Origin: Lysinibacillus sp. 2017
Lineage (GTDB): Bacteria > Bacillota > Bacilli > Bacillales_A > Planococcaceae
Assembly: GCF_003073375.1 (NCBI RefSeq)
Contig: NZ_CP029002.1
Span: 48,001 to 112,000, forward strand
DNA length: 64,000 nt
Reading direction: 5' to 3'
Shown here: positions 53,500 to 64,000 of the stretch, in pieces
Numbering within the stretch: the first letter of the stretch is position 1
How the letters are laid out: each line of letters begins with the position of its first letter
Program-made: the position numbers and the translations under genes
Notes under the pieces: generated by a model
Database searches by the model: none
What the model was told of the DNA's origin: nothing
The model's input: only the letters and a program-made list of their open reading frames with translations

Positions 53500-54017
53500 A
53501 TATAGCTTTTTTATCGATTGGTACAAATATTGGTGAGCGCGAGAAAAACTTGCACGATGCGGTTCAATTATTGATGGCGCAAGACGGAGTAATGGTTACA
53601 GCGATTTCTTCGATTTATGAAACAGCGGCCGTTGGGTACACAGAGCAAGCAGACTTTTTAAATATTGCCGTTGCCGTGGATACGACATTAAATGCAGCTG
53701 ACTTACTTACGGCATGTCAAAGTATTGAAAATAATTTAGGGCGCGTTCGTGAATTTCGTTGGGGTCCTCGAATTATTGACCTGGACATTTTGCTCTATAA
53801 TTACGAAACGATTGAAACGGAAAGCTTAATTGTCCCGCATCCTCGTATGTTCGAACGTGCTTTCGTATTGGTTCCACTTGAAGAGATTATGACACCAAAA
53901 TATGTTATGCTTGAACACGTGCAAAAAGCATTACGAGCATTCGACATAGAGGAAGAGGGCATCAAGCTTTGGAAGAAAACCGATACGGTCGAAGAATTCG
54001 GGCCTTTCGAAAGTTAA
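53496..54017 (+). CDS. folK: HPPK, 6-hydroxymethyl-dihydropterin pyrophosphokinase
   Basis: The 173-residue enzyme pyrophosphorylates hydroxymethyl-dihydropterin with ATP. Family marks are LSIGTNIGEREKNL, the RWGPRIIDLDILLY metal and ATP site, and VPHPRMFERAFVLVPL. Its start overlaps folB by four nt. Its last 49 nt overlap the start of yazB in another frame. Confidence 0.96.
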   Translation: MNIAFLSIGTNIGEREKNLHDAVQLLMAQDGVMVTAISSIYETAAVGYTEQADFLNIAVAVDTTLNAADLLTACQSIENNLGRVREFRWGPRIIDLDILLYNYETIETESLIVPHPRMFERAFVLVPLEEIMTPKYVMLEHVQKALRAFDIEEEGIKLWKKTDTVEEFGPFES

Positions 54018-54172
54018 AACGAGTTCAACAAACAGAATTTGCAAAACGTATAGGCATATCCGTAACCATTTTAGGACGTATCGAACGAGGCGAAAAGACG
54101 CCCTCTGAAGAACAACTACAAACAATTGCGGATGCGCTATCTATAGATATTCAGGAATTAAAAGGTGAATAA
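53969..54172 (+). CDS. yazB: Small XRE-family transcriptional regulator (YazB-like)
   Basis: The 67-residue helix-turn-helix protein is essentially one Xre domain (residues 8-62, QTEFAKRIGISVTILGRIERGEKTPS). No effector domain is present, and its targets are unknown. Start is TTG 53969, within folK, with GAGGAAGAGGG just upstream; an alternative start inside would truncate the first helix. It has the same place as B. subtilis YazB between folK and yacF/dusB and is coupled to the folate operon. Confidence 0.85.
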   Translation: MEENRYGRRIRAFRKLKRVQQTEFAKRIGISVTILGRIERGEKTPSEEQLQTIADALSIDIQELKGE

Positions 54173-54192
54173 CCTAATGGAGGGAACAACAG

Positions 54193-55236
54193 ATGGCAAA
54201 CATCGAGAAAAAACCTTTCCAAATTGGTGACATTGTCATGGACAACCGTGTTGTTCTTGCTCCTATGGCAGGAATTTGTAACTCGGCTTTCCGTTTAACG
54301 GTTAAAGAGTTTGGTGCAGGTCTAGTATATGCGGAAATGATTAGTGATAAAGCATTGAACATCCGCAACAAGAAAACGATGGACATGCTGTATATTGACG
54401 AGCGTGAAAATCCACTGACGCTGCAAATTTTTGGAGGCGACAAAGAAAATTTAGTAGAGGCAGCAAAATATGTAGATAAAAACACACCAGCAGACATTAT
54501 CGACATTAATATGGGTTGCCCGGTGAGTAAAATCATCAAATGTGAAGCGGGTGCGAAATGGTTACTTGACCCGAACAAAATTTACGAAATGGTTTCCGCT
54601 GTAGTGGATGCAGTAGAAAAGCCTGTTTCAGTAAAAATGCGTATCGGTTGGGATGATGAGCATGTTTTTGCAGTAGAAAATGCACAAGCGGCTGAACGCG
54701 CAGGTGTATCTGCAATCGCCATGCATGGTCGTACACGAGTACAAATGTATGAAGGTAAAGCAAACTGGGATGTTCTTGCTGAAGTGAAAAAGAATATCAA
54801 CGTACCATTTATCGCAAATGGGGACGTGGAAACACCAGAAGATGCCAAACGTATTTTAGAGCATACGAATGCGGACGCGGTCATGATTGGTCGTGCAGCA
54901 TTAGGAAACCCTTGGATGATGTATCGTACAGTGAAGTACTTAGAAACAGGGGAGCTCCTGCCTGAACCAACTGTAAAAGACAAGATGGAAATTTGTTTAT
55001 TACACTTTGAACGTTTAGAAGCATTAAAAGGGGAAGGTTTAGCTGTACGTGAAATGCGTAAACACGCTTCATGGTATTTAAAAGGTATTCGTGGCAACGG
55101 TAAAATCCGTAACGCCATTAACCAAACAAATACAGGCGCGGACTTACGAATTCTTTTAATGGGAGTTATTGCGGATTATGAAGCAGGCACATTAATTGGT
55201 GAAATCGAACCGATGCGCCCAGTAACGCAAGCTTAA
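54193..55236 (+). CDS. dusB: tRNA-dihydrouridine synthase (DusB, YacF)
   Basis: The 347-residue FMN-dependent enzyme reduces uridines in tRNA. It has PMAGICNSAFR, the catalytic C109 in INMGCPVSKI, KMRIGWDDEH, the MHGRTR motif, and the FMN-phosphate region NGDVETPEDAK. A TGGAGGGA ribosome site is present. It starts 20 nt after yazB and is closed by the terminator at 55251. Confidence 0.95.
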   Translation: MANIEKKPFQIGDIVMDNRVVLAPMAGICNSAFRLTVKEFGAGLVYAEMISDKALNIRNKKTMDMLYIDERENPLTLQIFGGDKENLVEAAKYVDKNTPADIIDINMGCPVSKIIKCEAGAKWLLDPNKIYEMVSAVVDAVEKPVSVKMRIGWDDEHVFAVENAQAAERAGVSAIAMHGRTRVQMYEGKANWDVLAEVKKNINVPFIANGDVETPEDAKRILEHTNADAVMIGRAALGNPWMMYRTVKYLETGELLPEPTVKDKMEICLLHFERLEALKGEGLAVREMRKHASWYLKGIRGNGKIRNAINQTNTGADLRILLMGVIADYEAGTLIGEIEPMRPVTQA

Positions 55237-55250
55237 TGGCATTTACTAAA

Positions 55251-55301
55251 TGGAAAGGGGCTATATCGTAGGGTAGACATTTACGATACAGCCCCTTTCT
55301 A
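55251..55301 (+). terminator. Terminator after dusB
   Basis: GAAAGGGGCT plus ATCGTA pairs with TACGAT plus AGCCCCTTTC. Confidence 0.88.
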
Positions 55302-55387
55302 TTGAAATAGCTACTCGATTTATAGAAAATAATTGATTGACCAAAGACAATTTGTCTACGAAATTACAACAATTCAATCTAAACAGA

Positions 55388-55415
55388 TGAACAGTAAGCG
55401 AATTTTGTGTACAAT
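55388..55415 (+). promoter_or_regulatory. Probable promoter of lysS
   Basis: TGAACA, 16 bp, TACAAT. A leader hairpin (AACGAACC with GGTTCGTT, 55434-55459) ends just before the ribosome site. It has no T-run and no T-box features. Confidence 0.5.
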
Positions 55416-55467
55416 ATATAAATATGGACTTAAAACGAACCGTGACTTTAAGGTTCGTTATAAATAA

Positions 55468-56973
<1,506 letters not shown>

Positions 56974-56981
56974 TCAATTTT

Positions 56982-57014
56982 AAGCCATGCGTTTAATCGC
57001 ATGGCTTTTTTTAT
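56982..57014 (+). terminator. Terminator after lysS
   Basis: AAGCCATGCG, loop TTTAAT, CGCATGGCTT, then a T-run. Confidence 0.95.
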
Positions 57015-57021
57015 TGTGATA

Positions 57022-57030
57022 TGTTAGAAT
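57022..57030 (+). promoter_or_regulatory. Extended -10 promoter of the ABC-F leader
   Basis: TGTTAGAAT is an extended -10. The -35 falls in the lysS terminator and is weak. Confidence 0.45.
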
Positions 57031-57063
57031 ATTAACAATTATCAATGAACGGAGGTGGAGAGA

Positions 57064-57198
57064 ATGATGAATTTAGCTACAATGACAAGTGTAAATGTAA
57101 ATACGGCGATGTATTACACACGTGTCGAAACTTTTAAATTTGGTACGAACGGGATAGGTATGCCCTTTTTTAACAAATTCAAAAGAACGTGTAGCTGA
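57064..57198 (+). CDS. Candidate leader peptide or small protein upstream of the ABC-F gene
   Basis: The 44-codon ORF has a strong ribosome site (GGAGGTGGAG, 57051-57060) and two adjacent ATGs. It encodes a peptide rich in Thr, Asn, Met, Phe and Lys and ends FKRTCS before TGA. An intrinsic terminator (57229-57258) follows and then the ABC-F gene, so it is the only translated element of that leader. Antibiotic-resistance ABC-F genes often have such a leader ORF and attenuator. No similarity to a known leader peptide was recognised. It could also be an independent small protein. Confidence 0.55.
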   Translation: MMNLATMTSVNVNTAMYYTRVETFKFGTNGIGMPFFNKFKRTCS

Positions 57199-57211
57199 TT
57201 AACTTCATTCT

Positions 57212-57229
57212 TTTCACAAATTTGTGAAA
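57212..57229 (+). repeat. Palindrome in the ABC-F leader
   Basis: TTTCACAAATTTGTGAAA is an 18-nt perfect palindrome. It abuts the terminator stem, sharing one base with it, and could be an operator or a hairpin affecting terminator formation. Confidence 0.5.
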
Positions 57230-57258
57230 GACTGCTCAGTTAATGGGTAGTCTTTTTT
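57229..57258 (+). terminator. Intrinsic terminator (attenuator candidate) before the ABC-F gene
   Basis: AGACTGCTC pairs, with two wobbles, with GGGTAGTCT, followed by TTTTTT. It lies 36 nt before the ABC-F ATG and downstream of the leader ORF. Confidence 0.8.
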
Positions 57259-57293
57259 GTATGTTTTTTCAGCTGCGCTAGGAGGCGTAGGAA

Positions 57294-58910
57294 ATGCAAT
57301 TAAAAGCAGAAAATATTTCAAAATCAATCGGTGGTAATCAAATTTTCACGAATTTAAATATAGAGGTACAAACTGGAGAACATGTTGCCTTAGTAGGGCG
57401 TAATGGATGTGGTAAAACAACGCTCTTTAGGCTCCTTACAGCAATTGAGCAACCTGATAAGGGAAGAATAATTAAAGCGAAGAACGATAAAGTCGGTTAT
57501 TTACATCAAATTCCGAACTTTCCAGATAAAACGGTATATGAAGTACTGTACGAGGGATTTACGGAACTCATCCAAATGCAAATGCGATTACAACAACTTG
57601 AACAGCAGATGATGCATGATGTTACAGAAAAATTGCTCCACCAATATGGCGAGCTCCAAGAACAGTTTATTTTACGAGGAGGCTACGAGATTGATGCAAA
57701 AATTTCCTCTGTTACAAATGGATTGAGGATTCACGCGTTAACAAGTAGTCCCTTTGAGGAACTTAGTGGCGGTGAAAAAACAAAAGTCCTGCTAGCTCAA
57801 ATTATTTTGCAACAACCCAACATTCTATTATTAGACGAACCAACGAATCATCTTGATTTGGCAGCAATCGAGTGGCTAGAAAACTATATCAATTATTTTG
57901 ACGGAACAGTCATCATCATTTCGCATGATCGCCAATTCTTAAATAATGTAGCGCAAAAAGTGTTTGAAATAGAAGACGGAGAAATTTGGACCAGTCAGGG
58001 CAACTATGACGCCTATTTGCATAATAAAGAATTAAAAGTGGAACAACAATTTGCCGCTTATCAAGAGCAGCAAAAGAAAATTCAAAAAATAAAGGAGTCC
58101 ATTCGCCGATTACGCCAATGGGCAAATGAGGCATCTCCGCCAAATCCAGATTTATATCGAAAAGCAAAAGTAATGGAAAAAATGCTAGAACGAATAGAGC
58201 TGGTTAGAAAGCCAAAAAACGAAAAAACAATGAAGTTACAATTACATGCGAATGATCGAAGCGGGAAAGAAGTTTTTGAGTTAAAGAATGTTATGCATGG
58301 CTTTGCGGAGGATATTTTATTTATAGATGTTAATTTGTCTATCTATTGGAAGGACCGGCTCGCAATTGTAGGCAACAATGGAACAGGTAAATCTACGCTA
58401 CTGAAAATTCTATTACAGCAAATTACACCGATTTCTGGCAAAGTACGTCAAGGGAGCAATGTCAAAGTTGGTTATTTAGCGCAACAGTTCGATACATTTA
58501 ATCCGACTACACGGTTAATTGATGCGTTTCGAGAAGAGTTAACATTAAGTGAAGGGGAAGCACGTCCAATTCTTGCGCAGTTTATGTTTTATGGACACGA
58601 TGTTTTTAAACGCGTTAGTGATTTAAGTGGTGGGGAAAAAATGCGCCTACGACTAGCGCAACTGATGCATCAAAAATGTAACGTATTAATTTTAGATGAA
58701 CCGACTAACCATTTAGACATCGAGTCAAGAGAAGTATTAGAAGAAACGTTAGAGAAGTTTAATGGAACGATAATTGCCATTAGTCATGATCGGTACTTTT
58801 TACAAAAGATTTTTTCGAAGATGGCCTGGCTTGAAAATCAGACTTTAACTGTACACAATGGCCCTTACAGCTGGGCGAATGAAAAACAAAAGGAGAGTAG
58901 GTATGAATAA
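57294..58910 (+). CDS. ABC-F family ATPase (ExpZ-like), ribosome-associated
   Basis: The 538-residue soluble protein has two ABC domains and no membrane segment, the ABC-F layout. Walker A1 is GRNGCGKTT (35-43) and Walker A2 is GNNGTGKS (360-367). Two LSGGE signatures and two DEPTNHLD Walker B motifs are present. The interdomain linker (about 240-320) is basic and helical with ANEASPPNPDLYRKAKVMEK. This linker resembles the ExpZ-type group rather than housekeeping EttA. ABC-F proteins act in the ribosomal E site and some protect against antibiotics; the drug, if any, is unknown. AGGAGGCG precedes the ATG. It overlaps the ASCH gene by 8 nt. Confidence 0.88.
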   Translation: MQLKAENISKSIGGNQIFTNLNIEVQTGEHVALVGRNGCGKTTLFRLLTAIEQPDKGRIIKAKNDKVGYLHQIPNFPDKTVYEVLYEGFTELIQMQMRLQQLEQQMMHDVTEKLLHQYGELQEQFILRGGYEIDAKISSVTNGLRIHALTSSPFEELSGGEKTKVLLAQIILQQPNILLLDEPTNHLDLAAIEWLENYINYFDGTVIIISHDRQFLNNVAQKVFEIEDGEIWTSQGNYDAYLHNKELKVEQQFAAYQEQQKKIQKIKESIRRLRQWANEASPPNPDLYRKAKVMEKMLERIELVRKPKNEKTMKLQLHANDRSGKEVFELKNVMHGFAEDILFIDVNLSIYWKDRLAIVGNNGTGKSTLLKILLQQITPISGKVRQGSNVKVGYLAQQFDTFNPTTRLIDAFREELTLSEGEARPILAQFMFYGHDVFKRVSDLSGGEKMRLRLAQLMHQKCNVLILDEPTNHLDIESREVLEETLEKFNGTIIAISHDRYFLQKIFSKMAWLENQTLTVHNGPYSWANEKQKESRYE

Positions 58911-59343
58911 AATAGATTGTTATTGGGATGAGTTTTGCAAAGAGGCAAAATTAGAAGGAACCCAATTTAAAGAAGCTTTTCAATTTGGAGAAAAAGTAGA
59001 TTGGTTAGCGGAGTTAGTTGTAGGTCGAAAAAAGACAGCAACTTGCTCAAGCTATCAATTGTATCAAATAGAAAAAGAACCGATACCAAAAGAGGATGAA
59101 TATTCAATTGTCTTAGACAGTAAGAATTCACCTGTAGCAATTATTAAAATAGAATCAGTGGAAATTTACCCATTAAATGAAGTACCAGAAGCATTTGCAT
59201 TAGCAGAAGGGGAAGGTAACTACATGGAATGGTGGAAAGCCCATGTGAATTTCTTTACCGAGCTATTAAAAACGTACGATATAAAATTCGCATCTGATAT
59301 GTTAGTGGTGTGTGAAAGATTTAAAAAAGTCTATCCTATCTAA
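58903..59343 (+). CDS. ASCH domain protein (YhfF-like)
   Basis: The 146-residue protein is built of one ASCH domain, a PUA-like fold thought to bind RNA or nucleotides. The typical core includes LVVGRKKTATCSSYQLY and the later EGEGNYMEWWKAHVNFF. The family also includes N4-acetylcytidine amidohydrolases, so RNA or nucleoside chemistry is possible, but no specific activity can be assigned. Start ATG 58903 follows AGGAGAG inside the end of the ABC-F gene, so the two are translationally coupled. Confidence 0.85.
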   Translation: MNKIDCYWDEFCKEAKLEGTQFKEAFQFGEKVDWLAELVVGRKKTATCSSYQLYQIEKEPIPKEDEYSIVLDSKNSPVAIIKIESVEIYPLNEVPEAFALAEGEGNYMEWWKAHVNFFTELLKTYDIKFASDMLVVCERFKKVYPI

Positions 59344-59347
59344 GGAA

Positions 59348-59382
59348 CAAAGAGTTATGTTGAAGAAACATAACTCTTTTTA
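59348..59382 (+). terminator. Terminator after the ASCH gene
   Basis: AAAGAGTTATGTT, loop GAAG, AAACATAACTCTTT, then TT. Confidence 0.9.
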
Positions 59383-59453
59383 ACGTTAAATTATGAGAAA
59401 ATATAACGAAGTAAATAAATATAAAAAAATGTATACTTTTATTGAAAAAACTA

Positions 59454-59482
59454 TTGCAATATACTTTATATCGTGTTAAATT
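59454..59482 (+). promoter_or_regulatory. rRNA promoter P1 (upstream)
   Basis: TTGCAA, 17 bp, TAAATT with an extended TGt. Confidence 0.55.
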
Positions 59483-59604
59483 ATTACTTGTCGTTAAAAC
59501 AAACGATGAAAATAAAAAACACTTTACTTTCTTAACAGAAAGTGTTAAAGTATAAAAGTTACTGATTTTAAGGAATTGATGAATAACATTTTTTAAAAAA
59601 GATG

Positions 59605-59633
59605 TTGACATTGAATTTTAAAAATGGTAAGAT
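59605..59633 (+). promoter_or_regulatory. rRNA promoter P2 (downstream)
   Basis: TTGACA, 17 bp, TAAGAT with an extended TGg, about 145 nt before 16S. Confidence 0.85.
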
Positions 59634-59777
59634 ATAAGAGTTGTCGCTTACGACAACAACATGAACCTTGAAAACTGAACAAGCAACGTTAATGAAACAA
59701 AGCTTCTTAAATGAAGCAAAAATAGATATCAACTTTTAGTTGATACGCTAGCAAAGCAAATGAGCTTTCAAACTAAC

Positions 59778-64000
<4,223 letters not shown>

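Larger units (their letters stand above)
59344..59777 (+). promoter_or_regulatory. rRNA operon control region
   Basis: This stretch of about 430 nt holds the ASCH terminator, two rRNA promoters (59454-59482 and 59605-59633) and the 16S leader. The leader has a hairpin GTTGTCGCTTACGACAAC near 59640-59657. No gene is seen. Confidence 0.8.

Overview
The window is low-GC Firmicutes DNA with classical Bacillales gene order. It runs from an rRNA operon through the block yaaO-tmk ... lysS to the next rRNA operon, which is the arrangement around 30-90 kb from the origin in Bacillus subtilis. Spore genes (sspF, spoVG, spoVT, yabP, yabQ, spoIIE, fin), abrB and Spo0A-box-like sites indicate an endospore former. 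Protein sequences are clearly diverged from B. subtilis, which suggests a Planococcaceae-type organism such as Solibacillus or Lysinibacillus. That genus-level placement is inference; no search could be run.

Layout. 1-3327: end of a 16S-23S spacer, a complete 23S, a 5S and a terminator. 3716-10989: yaaO, tmk, darA, yaaR, holB, ricT, yabA, yabB, yazA, rsmI (DNA replication, c-di-AMP sensing, RNA modification). 11292-20645: abrB (reverse strand), metG, tatD, yabE, rnmV, rsmA, veg, sspF, ispE, purR. 20642-30878: ridA, spoVG, glmU, prs, rplY(ctc), an inserted MFS transporter, pth, fin, mfd. 30973-38098: an unknown reverse-strand gene, spoVT, yabM, yabN, rqcP, yabP, yabQ, divIC, yabR, and a small reverse-strand membrane protein. 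38260-38415: two reverse-strand tRNA genes (Glu, elongator Met). 38707-49211: spoIIE, tilS, hpt, ftsH, coaX, hslO, yacD, cysK. 49422-56973: folate operon pabB-pabA-pabC-folP-folB-folK-yazB, then dusB and lysS. 57064-59343: a leader ORF, an ABC-F ATPase and an ASCH protein, not part of the B. subtilis order. 59778-64000: 16S, spacer and a truncated 23S of a second rRNA operon.

The genes are mostly housekeeping: translation and tRNA/rRNA maturation, nucleotide and cofactor supply (prs, hpt, folate, isoprenoid, CoA), cell-wall precursors (glmU), division (divIC, ftsH) and sporulation. Several promoters can be read directly: sigma-A, a sigma-B site for ctc, sigma-G sites for spoVT and probably sspF, and a Spo0A box downstream of the abrB promoter.

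No mobile element, prophage, CRISPR array or defence island was seen. The points most worth following are: (1) CoaX with substitutions in all four type III pantothenate kinase signature motifs; (2) a leader ORF plus intrinsic terminator ahead of the ABC-F gene, resembling antibiotic-inducible attenuation; (3) a repeat-rich, foldable 5' leader before yabM; (4) genes inserted into or missing from the conserved order (MFS transporter and two orphan reverse-strand genes present; yabG, yabS and yabT absent).
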